Origin: Gracilariopsis chorda
Taxonomy: Eukaryota > Rhodophyta > Florideophyceae > Gracilariales > Gracilariaceae
Reading direction: 5' to 3'
Assembly: GCA_003194525.1 (NCBI GenBank)
Contig: NBIV01000278.1
Coordinates: 56,908-120,907 of the forward strand
DNA length: 64,000 bases
Both the position numbers and the translations under genes were made by a program. Shown here piece by piece: positions 45,801-55,611 of the stretch. The notes below the pieces were generated by a model, which was not told the DNA's origin, searched no databases, and saw nothing but the letters and a program-made list of their open reading frames with translations. How positions within the stretch are numbered: position 1 is the first letter of the stretch; every line of letters starts with the position of its first letter.

Positions 45801-47030
45801 GCTTGGTAGATGTCAACAAACAGCACAGGTGCGATGAAAGACCTACGGCACTTAAGAAGTACAAAAATGGCAACAACGACAACAATAACAACAAAAACAA
45901 CGACAACAATAACAACAAAAACAACGACAACAACAACAACAAAACTTCAAATTCGGGCGCACTGACGGGAGAAACTACCTCCGCTACCCTAGGGTGTCGG
46001 ACCCCTGGCCCCCGGAGATGCTCCGGGTACAAGACGTCTTCTTCTGTCTTCCCTCTCCTACGTCTAAGGAGAAGATGCGTCGCTCTCTACGAGGCTTCCA
46101 GAGGATGGTTAATGACCCAAGATATGCCTTCACCAAGTATAACCCTCTCTGGCCTCTTGCAAGAACTTGCGCGACCTCGAAACTGAAGCTACTATGGCAG
46201 CCAAAGTACGCTGCTAACGCGCAACCACTTAAGGTCACACGCGGCCTGATCCTAAGAAGGAGGTCAGCCTACGCCACGTCGCCTCCCCGCACAAACGCCC
46301 AAGGGTCAGATGCACGGATCAAAAGCTCGTTATGGAATACCTTCGCAACAGCCCAAGAATCCCGACACGCAGTCAGGATCAAAACAAATAATTCAATCAC
46401 CCGCACCAGCGCAGTACGCCACGGCACCCCGTCCACAGATGCACCCGCTGAACTTACCAGGTCTTAACGACCGTCACCGTTATCTGTCCAAATGGACCGG
46501 TGGGAAGCCGCTCGACAGTACACCCGCTTTGGTTCAAGCCGCCAGGCTCACGTCCCCGGATACCTGGAATCACCCAAAGTAACCCGGATCAACCGCTCGT
46601 CGCACTGGACACCAGATGATGATTAAGAAACACGAAAAACAAAAAAACTGCTGAGCACACGATCACGGAGCCCAGACTTCGAAACTAGACCGACTCGACC
46701 TCACGGATACGACCCGACAAACGACTCGGGGATCCCAAAACACAAGATAGAGGGAGTGTCACACACAAATTAGATAGCGATCGACAACACGGGCAACAAC
46801 GGAGGCCCAACTCAACAACGATAGGAAGTAAACGTCGAACCACTACCACCACAACGCCCTCAGGGAGGAACGCAAACCAAAGGAGAATGACCAACACCGA
46901 CCAACAATGGGATCAAGACACCCGACGCAACGACGAAAGAGGCAACAACAGCGAAACGGATGAACGGCGGTGAGGGAGAGCGGCGACAGACGAACGATAC
47001 GGAAAGGGATAGCGGCAGCGGTCAGCGGGG
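45801..47030 (-). other. Untranslated leader of A5
   Basis: A 1.23 kb leader without a convincing ORF. The conserved structured core lies at 45954-46162. The tract 45868-45950, which reads as repeated TTG/GTT on the coding strand, is 24 bp longer than in A2 and A4 through a tandem duplication. It ends about 70 bases upstream of the gag ATG. Confidence 0.75.
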
Positions 47031-47044
47031 CTGGGCCCATAACC
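47031..47044 (-). other. Primer-binding site of A5
   Basis: On the minus strand GGTTATGGGCCCAG follows the LTR directly, and one more C extends the match to initiator tRNA-Met to 15 bases. Confidence 0.87.
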
Positions 47045-47823
47045 TGTTGAAAGTTGAAAGGAAGTTGAGGGGATGGAAGGGAAGTTCGCCAGCTCTAGCT
47101 TGGATTTACTTGGAGGTCCTTCAGGCACATCTTATATACCACTCTAAACTCGAATTGCGCGGGAACACCAACTACAAGTAAAACCTAAACCACTAAGCAG
47201 GGACACTCAATACTACCAATCATCATCTAACATGACATAGCCAGCTCAGCACAACCTCAGTACACCAACGCACACCAACGCACCAATGTTCTGTAATAGT
47301 TACGTGCATACACATGACCATGACAAGGCACAAATTCACGACTCCAACACACGCCAGCACATGCCAACACATCACGGTAAGTCAACACGTTACGGTAAGT
47401 CCGCACGTAACCTGTGGTGTTAGTGCCATGTCATCATGTGGCGATGCACACAACACCCACGTCATCAATATACCCGTGCATGTGTAAACCTGTTGACAGT
47501 GCATGCGCACCTTACCATTGTACCAACCACGGCTGTACCACTTGTACCAGCTGTCAACCACTTCATCAGTATCCCCTGCACACAACGTACACTGTGACCA
47601 CTGTAGTAGCTGGACACGTGGGTGTGTCCAACCGATCCAGTTATGCCATACCACTTGTACGCACCACGTTGCATATGTACATTTGCAGTAGCCAATCAGA
47701 AGCCAGTTTCACGTTGGGTTCGCGCACACGCGCATATGCGCTTTTGCAGAGGTACCCTCTAAAACAGCCCATGCTCCCCGGAACATTTGGTTTTCAGTGA
47801 CAGCACAGGTACTACTGCCAACA
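47045..47823 (-). repeat. 5' LTR of A5 (779 bp)
   Basis: A complete LTR with two copies of the 18 bp repeat. It carries a TATA-like box GGTATATAAG (47131-47140 on the minus strand), an inverted CCAAT box (47692-47696) and the palindrome GCGCATATGCGC (47730-47741). Confidence 0.95.
47667..47760 (-). promoter_or_regulatory. Shared U3 module in the A5 5' LTR
   Basis: In transcription direction the order is a short palindrome AGAGGGTACCTCT, GCGCATATGCGC, AACCCAACGTGAAA, TGATTGGCTACTGCAAA and CATATGCAACGT. The same series with the same spacing occurs in the otherwise different B and C LTRs, which argues for a bound host factor or a common origin. Function is inferred from position upstream of the TATA-like box. 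Confidence 0.6.
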
Positions 47824-48747
47824 GTGTTATGCATTCTATGGGCTCTTGGCACGGAACTGGCCACTTGGCATAAGGTGAATGGGTATGGTACTGAAGAATA
47901 TGTGTGGCTACATATGGTTTACAGGTATATGGAAGTGTGTCATGTGTGCGGTTGTGCAAGCAGGCACGTGCCATGCACGCAACACACCTAGGGTATGTAC
48001 ATGGATGCGGTGGCATGTGTATTTGTGCTTTGTCATTGTCATGATGATGCGAGTAAGTGTTTATACAGTGCTGCAACATGCTGGCACATTGTTGGCGTGT
48101 CCGGTTCACTTATTGTGCGTTGCTGGCTACTTGGTTCACTTGGTCTGCATTGTTGTAATGTGTTGTTATGTTGTTATGCATGGTTGTACTTGGCTGTAAT
48201 CAGTGTGTGCAACCCTTATTGTGTTATGTTTGTTTATGATTGGTAGTATTGGGTGTCCCCACTTAGTGGTATAGGGTTTTCTTGTAGTTGTAGTGTGACG
48301 TAGAGGTGCTATATAACACGCTGAAGTTGCACTACCAAGTAAACTTGCCCCAAGACTGGCAACCTTCACTGCTTCTTTTTCTTCTTTCTTTGTTCTACAG
48401 ATGCGCCGTAGCCCAACTAACATTACCATCATCATGACACACTTCCATATACCTGTAAACCACATGTAGCCACACATATTCTTCAGTACCATACCCATTC
48501 ACCTTATGCCAAGTGGCCAGTTCCGTGCCTAGAGCCCATAGAATGCATAACACTTGTAACCAATACGTTGCATATGAGTGTTTGCAGTAGCCAATCATAT
48601 GCCCGTTTCACGTTGGGTTTGAGAACACACGCATATGCGCTTTTGTAAAGCAGGTCCCAAAAACAGCCCTCCGTTATATGAAACTTTGTTTTCAAGTGTT
48701 GCACCATGATGTCCCAGTACTACCCGGCACTCGACTACGTGCTAACA

Positions 48748-51285
48748 TCAACACTCCTCCTCGAGTTCCTGGGTCAGACCAACCCTATCCATGATCAACT
48801 GTGCCATAGCAGGACTAAGTGGTTTAGTGAGTATGTCAGCATCATTGTCCTCACTTGCCACATATTCCACAGTTATCACCTTGCTTTTGACCAAGTCTCG
48901 GATAAAGTGTATCTTCACGTCAATGTGTTTGGCACGTCCGGAGGGGCAACGCTCACCAATGGCCCATTCAATCGCACACTGGTTGTCTGAGCGTAGTGGA
49001 GTACTCTCATTAACCGGTATTCCACATTCCTCAAGTACTCGAGATATCCACATTAGCTCTTGACTTGCCATCACTAATGCGTAATACTCGGACTCGCCTG
49101 TAGACAATGCCACTGACGCCTGCTTACGCACACCGTAGAAACAAGCACATGACCCAAGTTTGATCATAAAGCCAGACAAAGACTTGCGATCAGTGGTGTC
49201 ACCAGCGTAATCAGAGTCTACATAACCATTGAGCAGCAGGTTACCAGGTTGATAAACAAGTCCATGGTGAGTAGTGCCACGTAAATACCTTAGCACGCGC
49301 TTCACCGCTCGATGACAATACCGAGTTGGTGCTTTCTGAAAGCGCGCTAGGATAAGTACGGGTGCCAATATGTCCAAACGTGTCCGTAATGCCAGGTACA
49401 GCAGAGACCCGATCATCTGCTGATACAACTGGACTTCAAATGGGGACTTGTCCTCCTCCACATCAAGCGAGGAAAAGAAAGATTCTACCATTGGGCTTCG
49501 TGCAGGCTTGCTACATTCCAGTCCAAACCGACGTAACATGCCACTGACATACAGCGGCTGTGCTAGTTTTACACCTAACAGTTGGCCATTGGAGTCCATG
49601 TTCCAGGTTAATTCAACACCAAGATACATTCTGATACGAGTCTCAACACGTAGGTCATACAGAGACTTGAGCTCCTCCACTATGTGGGAACGTTGTTCAG
49701 CAGTTGGCGTAAATATAAGAAGGTCATCTACGTATACCAAGATGTATGCGTATGTGTTACCGGCTAATTTGCGCCTGAAGACACATGGTGCACTGGGTAA
49801 TTCTTCAAAACCTATGCCTTTAATGTCTGTGCTGAACTTCGTATGCCATGCCAGATGAGCCTGCTTAAGCCCATATATAGCCTTTAGCAGTTTATAGCAT
49901 CGTGACTTGAGACCAGGAATGCCACGCGGTGACATCACCCAAACGTCTTCCTTGAGGTCACCGTTCAGGAATGCGGTTTTAATATCCACCTGTGCAACAA
50001 ACATCTGCATGCACAATATCAGGTACAGGAACATGCGAACCAAGTTGAACGAAACGACTGGTGCGTACGTCTCTAAGTAGTCCTGACCATATGTCTGGTG
50101 GTTGCCTCCAGCCACTATTCGAGCTCGAAATCGGTCAACGGAGTTGTCTGCGTCACGTTTCACCTTCAGAATGACATGCGTTGGTAGAGGCGCGGACTTT
50201 GGTGAGTCATCCGCAACCCATGTAGCCTTGTCTTTCAAGGATGTGAACTCCTCATCGATAGCATGTAGCCATTGCTCTCTTTCAGTTGGGGGTGCGGAGA
50301 GTGCTTCCTTGAGTGTGGGATCATCACTCGTGGTAACCATAACCTCCGATTTGGCCGCGCCAGCCATATGCCACCAGCGTTGTGGTGCACGCCTAGTGCG
50401 ACGAGGATAGCGTGACTGTGACTCAGAGTCGAGATTTGCTTGTTCAATGTTCTCTGCATCACTCTCTGACCCCTCTTCGTTGCCGGAATTGTGGTCATCA
50501 GTAACAATATCTGGTGGTGCAGAGTTAGCAGTCACGTTTACAGGTGCCCCAGAATGGTCTATGCTGCCATTTTCGGATTCTGAAATGACGTCCGCAACAT
50601 CGTCAACATAAAATTCTTCAGAGCTGGTGGAGCCTACATCATCCTCAGAACTATAAGTCGCATCTGATGCACTCTCGTCATCCATATAATTGCTTAGATA
50701 CGGTACACCAGGGAACCTAGATTCATCAAAGGTGACATGACGCGACCTTACTATTCGAGGAATATCGTCGTCACCCGATATTAGGACCTCGTAAACACCA
50801 TGCTCAAGAGTCTGCAAGTACACTCCCTCAAGTGCACGAGACTCGAACTTGGTGCCCGGGTTCATTTTTAATACATATGCGGCACATCCAAATACTTTGA
50901 TATACTTCAAAGAAGGCCTATTGTCAGTGACCAACACATACGGGGTCACGCCAGTGGTGGAATGGGGCACTCTATTGCGAATATAAATCACATGTTTCAG
51001 TGCATATGGCCACAAACAGTCTGGTAAACTTGCTTGAATCAGCAAAGCTCGGGCAGCTTCCCCCATAGTGCGATTGATGCGCTCCGCAATAGCATTGTGT
51101 TGTGGGGTATACGGAGGAGAAAACGATACCTCCTGAAGACCATTGTCGGGATTGTGTTGCAAAGCAATATACTCTTCTGCGTTGTCAGAGTGCAGTTTTC
51201 GAATAAGCACATGCTCTCCTCCAAGCTGTTTGAGCTTCTGCTTTACTCCCAAGAACACTTCGCTGATCTCAGTTCTGTGCACCAT
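48748..51285 (-). CDS. Array unit 1: partial integrase - reverse transcriptase - RNase H ORF
   Basis: The frame is open from the LTR junction at 51367. The first ATG is at 51285, giving 845 residues. The integrase lacks its first catalytic Asp and zinc domain; the second Asp and the Glu are present. After a long acidic linker, reverse transcriptase carries D434 in DIKTAF and YVDD at 518-521. RNase H has D690, E733, D767 and D789. It ends ELEEEC with the stop inside the LTR. Gag and protease are missing. Unit 1 differs from units 2 and 3 by a few residues (for example V for A in YGVRKQ). It could be a source of reverse transcriptase if the upstream LTR is transcribed, but no expression signal beyond the LTR is visible. 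Confidence 0.8.
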   Translation of the reverse strand: MVHRTEISEVFLGVKQKLKQLGGEHVLIRKLHSDNAEEYIALQHNPDNGLQEVSFSPPYTPQHNAIAERINRTMGEAARALLIQASLPDCLWPYALKHVIYIRNRVPHSTTGVTPYVLVTDNRPSLKYIKVFGCAAYVLKMNPGTKFESRALEGVYLQTLEHGVYEVLISGDDDIPRIVRSRHVTFDESRFPGVPYLSNYMDDESASDATYSSEDDVGSTSSEEFYVDDVADVISESENGSIDHSGAPVNVTANSAPPDIVTDDHNSGNEEGSESDAENIEQANLDSESQSRYPRRTRRAPQRWWHMAGAAKSEVMVTTSDDPTLKEALSAPPTEREQWLHAIDEEFTSLKDKATWVADDSPKSAPLPTHVILKVKRDADNSVDRFRARIVAGGNHQTYGQDYLETYAPVVSFNLVRMFLYLILCMQMFVAQVDIKTAFLNGDLKEDVWVMSPRGIPGLKSRCYKLLKAIYGLKQAHLAWHTKFSTDIKGIGFEELPSAPCVFRRKLAGNTYAYILVYVDDLLIFTPTAEQRSHIVEELKSLYDLRVETRIRMYLGVELTWNMDSNGQLLGVKLAQPLYVSGMLRRFGLECSKPARSPMVESFFSSLDVEEDKSPFEVQLYQQMIGSLLYLALRTRLDILAPVLILARFQKAPTRYCHRAVKRVLRYLRGTTHHGLVYQPGNLLLNGYVDSDYAGDTTDRKSLSGFMIKLGSCACFYGVRKQASVALSTGESEYYALVMASQELMWISRVLEECGIPVNESTPLRSDNQCAIEWAIGERCPSGRAKHIDVKIHFIRDLVKSKVITVEYVASEDNDADILTKPLSPAMAQLIMDRVGLTQELEEEC

Positions 51286-51367
51286 GAACCCAAGGACTGC
51301 ATATCGTGAGTGATCATCGACAAATCCGGATGCATACCGGAATCGGTCGGGGAATGATGGCACCAAC

Positions 51368-52182
51368 TGATGATTATAATGTTAGTTGGGCTACGGCGCA
51401 TCTGTAGAACAAAGAAAGAAGAAAAAGAAGCAGTGAAGGTTGCCAGTCTTGGGGCGAGTTTACTTGGTAGTGCAACTTCAGCGTGTTATATAGCACCTCT
51501 ACGTCACACTACAACTACAAGAAAACCCTATACCACTAAGTGGGGACAGACACCCAATACTACCAATCATAAACAAACATAACACAATAAGGGTTGCACA
51601 CACTGATTACAGCCAAGTACAACCATGCATAACAACATAACAACACATTACAACAATGCAGACCAAGTGAACCAAGTAGCCAGCAACGCACAATAAGTGA
51701 ACCGGACACGCCAACAATGTGCCAGCATGTTGCAGCACTGTATAAACACTTACTCGCATCATCATGACAATGACAAAGCACAAATACACATGCCACCGCA
51801 TCCATGTACATACCCTAGGTGTGTTGCGTGCATGGCACGTGCCTGCTTGTACAACTGCACACATGACACACTTCCATATACCTGTAAACCACATGTAGCC
51901 ACACATATTCTTCAGTACCATACCCATTCACCTTATGCCAAGTGGCCAGTTCCGTGCCAAGAGCCCATAGAATGCATAACACTTGTAACCAATACGTTGC
52001 ATATGAGTGTTTGCAGTAGCCAATCATATGCCCGTTTCACGTTGGGTTTGAGAACACACGCATATGCGCTTTTGTAAAGCAGGTCCCAAAAACAGCCCTC
52101 CGTTATATGAAACTTTGTTTTCAAGTGTTGCACCATGATGTCCCAGTACTACCCGGCACTCGACTACGTGCTAACATCAACA
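51368..52182 (-). repeat. C LTR between array units 1 and 2 (815 bp)
   Basis: U5 terminus on the minus strand ...AATCATCA joined directly to integrase coding sequence of unit 1. It carries a 4 bp insertion (agac near 51547) shared only with the next LTR. Confidence 0.93.
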
Positions 52183-54714
52183 CTCCTCCTCGAGTTCCTG
52201 GGTCAGACCAACCCTATCCATGATCAACTGTGCCATAGCAGGACTAAGTGGTTTAGTGAGTATGTCAGCATCATTGTCCTCACTTGCCACATATTCCACA
52301 GTTATCACCTTGCTTTTGACCAAGTCTCGGATAAAGTGTATCTTCACGTCAATGTGTTTGGCACGTCCGGAGGGGCAACGCTCACCAATGGCCCATTCAA
52401 TCGCACACTGGTTGTCTGAGCGTAGTGGAGTACTCTCATTAACCGGTATTCCACATTCCTCAAGTACTCGAGATATCCACATTAGCTCTTGACTTGCCAT
52501 CACTAATGCGTAATACTCGGACTCGCCTGTAGACAATGCCACTGACGCCTGCTTACGCGCACCGTAGAAACAAGCACATGACCCAAGTTTGATCATAAAG
52601 CCAGACAAAGACTTGCGATCAGTGGTGTCACCAGCGTAATCAGAGTCTACATAACCATTGAGCAGCAGGTTACCAGGTTGATAAACAAGTCCATGGTGAG
52701 TAGTGCCACGTAAATACCTTAGCACGCGCTTCACCGCTCGATGACAATACCGAGTTGGTGCTTTCTGAAAGCGCGCTAGGATAAGTACGGGTGCCAATAT
52801 GTCCAAACGTGTCCGTAATGCCAGGTACAGCAGAGACCCGATCATCTGCTGATACAACTGGACTTCAAATGGGGACTTGTCCTCCTCCACATCAAGCGAG
52901 GAAAAGAAAGATTCTACCATTGGGCTTCGTGCAGGCTTGCTACATTCCAGTCCAAACCGACGTAACATGCCACTGACATACAGCGGCTGTGCTAGTTTTA
53001 CACCTAACAGTTGGCCATTGGAGTCCATGTTCCAGGTTAATTCAACACCAAGATACATTCTGATACGAGTCTCAACACGTAGGTCATACAGAGACTTGAG
53101 CTCCTCCACTATGTGGGAACGTTGTTCAGCAGTTGGCGTAAATATAAGAAGGTCATCTACGTATACCAAGATGTATGCGTATGTGTTACCGGCTAATTTG
53201 CGCCTGAAGACACATGGTGCACTGGGTAACTCTTCAAAACCTATGCCTTTAATGTCTGTGCTGAACTTCGTATGCCATGCCAGATGAGCCTGCTTAAGCC
53301 CATATATAGCCTTTAGCAGTTTATAGCATCGTGACTTGAGACCAGGAATGCCACGCGGTGACATCACCCAAACGTCTTCCTTGAGGTCACCGTTCAGGAA
53401 TGCGGTTTTAATATCCACCTGTGCAACAAACATCTGCATGCACAATATCAGGTACAGGAACATGCGAACCAAGTTGAACGAAACGACTGGTGCGTACGTC
53501 TCTAAGTAGTCCTGACCATATGTCTGGTGGTTGCCTCCAGCCACTATTCGAGCTCGAAATCGGTCAACGGAGTTGTCTGCGTCACGTTTCACCTTCAGAA
53601 TGACATGCGTTGGTAGAGGCGCGGACTTTGGTGAGTCATCCGCAACCCATGTAGCCTTGTCTTTCAAGGATGTGAACTCCTCATCGATAGCATGTAGCCA
53701 TTGCTCTCTTTCAGTTGGGGGTGCGGAGAGTGCTTCCTTGAGTGTGGGATCATCACTCGTGGTAACCTTAACCTCCGATTTGGCCGCGCCAGCCATATGC
53801 CACCAGCGTTGTGGTGCACGCCTAGTGCGACGAGGATAGCGTGACTGTGACTCAGAGTCGAGATTTGCTTGTTCAATGTTCTCTGCATCACTCTCTGACC
53901 CCTCTTCGTTGCCGGAATTGTGGTCATCAGTAACAATATCTGGTGGTGCAGAGTTAGCAGTCACGTTTACAGGTGCCCCAGAATGGTCTATGCTGCCATT
54001 TTCGGATTCTGAAATGACGTCCGCAACATCGTCAACATAAAATTCTTCAGAGCTGGTGGAGCCTACATCATCCTCAGAACTATAAGTCGCATCTGATGCA
54101 CTCTCGTCATCCATATAATTGCTTAGATACGGTACACCAGGGAACCTAGATTCATCAAAGGTGACATGACGCGACCTTACTATTCGAGGAATATCGTCGT
54201 CACCCGATATTAGGACCTCGTAAACACCATGCTCAAGAGTCTGCAAGTACACTCCCTCAAGTGCACGAGACTCGAACTTGGTGCCCGGGTTCATTTTTAA
54301 TACATATGCGGCACATCCAAATACTTTGATATACTTCAAAGAAGGCCTATTGTCAGTGACCAACACATACGGGGTCACGCCAGTGGTGGAATGGGGCACT
54401 CTATTGCGAATATAAATCACATGTTTCAGTGCATATGGCCACAAACAGTCTGGTAAACTTGCTTGAATCAGCAAAGCTCGGGCAGCTTCCCCCATAGTGC
54501 GATTGATGCGCTCCGCAATAGCATTGTGTTGTGGGGTATACGGAGGAGAAAACGATACGTCCTGAAGACCATTGTCGGGATTGTGTTGCAAAGCAATATA
54601 CTCTTCTGCGTTGTCAGAGTGCAGTTTTCGAATAAGCACATGCTCTCCTCCAAGCTGTTTGAGCTTCTGCTTTACTCCCAAGAACACTTCGCTGATCTCA
54701 GTTCTGTGCACCAT
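52177..54714 (-). CDS. Array unit 2: partial integrase - RT - RNase H ORF
   Basis: It has the same length and domain content as unit 1, 3429 bp upstream of it, and is intact from ATG 54714. It reads LQDVSF where units 1 and 4 read LQEVSF. All reverse transcriptase and RNase H catalytic residues are present and the integrase is incomplete. The near identity to its neighbours points to recent amplification by unequal exchange rather than three separate insertions. Confidence 0.8.
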   Translation of the reverse strand: MVHRTEISEVFLGVKQKLKQLGGEHVLIRKLHSDNAEEYIALQHNPDNGLQDVSFSPPYTPQHNAIAERINRTMGEAARALLIQASLPDCLWPYALKHVIYIRNRVPHSTTGVTPYVLVTDNRPSLKYIKVFGCAAYVLKMNPGTKFESRALEGVYLQTLEHGVYEVLISGDDDIPRIVRSRHVTFDESRFPGVPYLSNYMDDESASDATYSSEDDVGSTSSEEFYVDDVADVISESENGSIDHSGAPVNVTANSAPPDIVTDDHNSGNEEGSESDAENIEQANLDSESQSRYPRRTRRAPQRWWHMAGAAKSEVKVTTSDDPTLKEALSAPPTEREQWLHAIDEEFTSLKDKATWVADDSPKSAPLPTHVILKVKRDADNSVDRFRARIVAGGNHQTYGQDYLETYAPVVSFNLVRMFLYLILCMQMFVAQVDIKTAFLNGDLKEDVWVMSPRGIPGLKSRCYKLLKAIYGLKQAHLAWHTKFSTDIKGIGFEELPSAPCVFRRKLAGNTYAYILVYVDDLLIFTPTAEQRSHIVEELKSLYDLRVETRIRMYLGVELTWNMDSNGQLLGVKLAQPLYVSGMLRRFGLECSKPARSPMVESFFSSLDVEEDKSPFEVQLYQQMIGSLLYLALRTRLDILAPVLILARFQKAPTRYCHRAVKRVLRYLRGTTHHGLVYQPGNLLLNGYVDSDYAGDTTDRKSLSGFMIKLGSCACFYGARKQASVALSTGESEYYALVMASQELMWISRVLEECGIPVNESTPLRSDNQCAIEWAIGERCPSGRAKHIDVKIHFIRDLVKSKVITVEYVASEDNDADILTKPLSPAMAQLIMDRVGLTQELEEEC

Positions 54715-54796
54715 GAACCCAAGGACTGCATATCGTGAGTGATCATCGACAAATCCGGATGCATACCGGAATCGGTCGGGGAATGATGGCACCAAC

Positions 54797-55611
54797 TGAT
54801 GATTATAATGTTAGTTGGGCTACGGCGCATCTGTAGAACAAAGAAAGAAGAAAAAGAAGCAGTGAAGGTTGCCAGTCTTGGGGCGAGTTTACTTGGTAGT
54901 GCAACTTCAGCGTGTTATATAGCACCTCTACGTCACACTACAACTACAAGAAAACCCTATACCACTAAGTGGGGACAGACACCCAATACTACCAATCATA
55001 AACAAACATAACACAATAAGGGTTGCACACACTGATTACAGCCAAGTACAACCATGCATAACAACATAACAACACATTACAACAATGCAGACCAAGTGAA
55101 CCAAGTAGCCAGCAACGCACAATAAGTGAACCGGACACGCCAACAATGTGCCAGCATGTTGCAGCACTGTATAAACACTTACTCGCATCATCATGACAAT
55201 GACAAAGCACAAATACACATGCCACCGCATCCATGTACATACCCTAGGTGTGTTGCGTGCATGGCACGTGCCTGCTTGTACAACTGCACACATGACACAC
55301 TTCCATATACCTGTAAACCACATGTAGCCACACATATTCTTCAGTACCATACCCATTCACCTTATGCCAAGTGGCCAGTTCCGTGCCAAGAGCCCATAGA
55401 ATGCATAACACTTGTAACCAATACGTTGCATATGAGTGTTTGCAGTAGCCAATCATATGCCCGTTTCACGTTGGGTTTGAGAACACACGCATATGCGCTT
55501 TTGTAAAGCAGGTCCCAAAAACAGCCCTCCGTTATATGAAACTTTGTTTTCAAGTGTTGCACCATGATGTCCCAGTACTACCCGGCACTCGACTACGTGC
55601 TAACATCAACA
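54797..55611 (-). repeat. C LTR between array units 2 and 3 (815 bp)
   Basis: It has the same agac insertion as 51368-52182 and the same exact junction of the U5 end to integrase sequence. Confidence 0.93.

Larger units (their letters stand above)
40976..47823 (-). mobile_element. A5: intact, potentially autonomous family A copia element
   Basis: The element is 6848 bp with two 779 bp LTRs, PBS, leader, one uninterrupted 1341-codon polyprotein and a seven-G purine tract. The LTR sections I compared by eye are identical. It sits inside a C LTR and is flanked by the direct repeat gtgttatgcattct (40962-40975 and 47824-47837), longer than the 4-6 bp usual for this superfamily. Confidence 0.93.
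40762..48434 (+). repeat. Solo C LTR (plus), split by A5
   Basis: The parts 40762-40975 and 47824-48434, counting the 14 bp flank repeat once, give 811 bp from TGTTGATGTT to CATCATCA. The 5 bp direct repeat TGACA on both sides marks an ordinary copia integration into the opposite-strand C LTR. Nothing internal remains, so it is a solo LTR later hit by A5. Confidence 0.92.
40265..48753 (-). repeat. C LTR (minus), split by a nested insertion; 3' LTR of the array
   Basis: The two parts 40265-40761 and 48440-48753 add to 811 bp, exactly one C LTR. The U3 end adjoins GAGGAGGAG of array unit 1, and the U5 end is joined to D2 gag. It is interrupted by a plus-strand C LTR with target duplication TGACA at 40757-40761 and 48435-48439. 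Confidence 0.92.

Noticed and set aside
45772..46032. An 86-codon Leu-rich frame overlapping the A gag start, conserved in A2 and A4 and resembling a membrane peptide
   Set aside because: It begins at TTG, not ATG, and no ATG is in frame. The Leu run is simply the translation of the TTG repeat tract.
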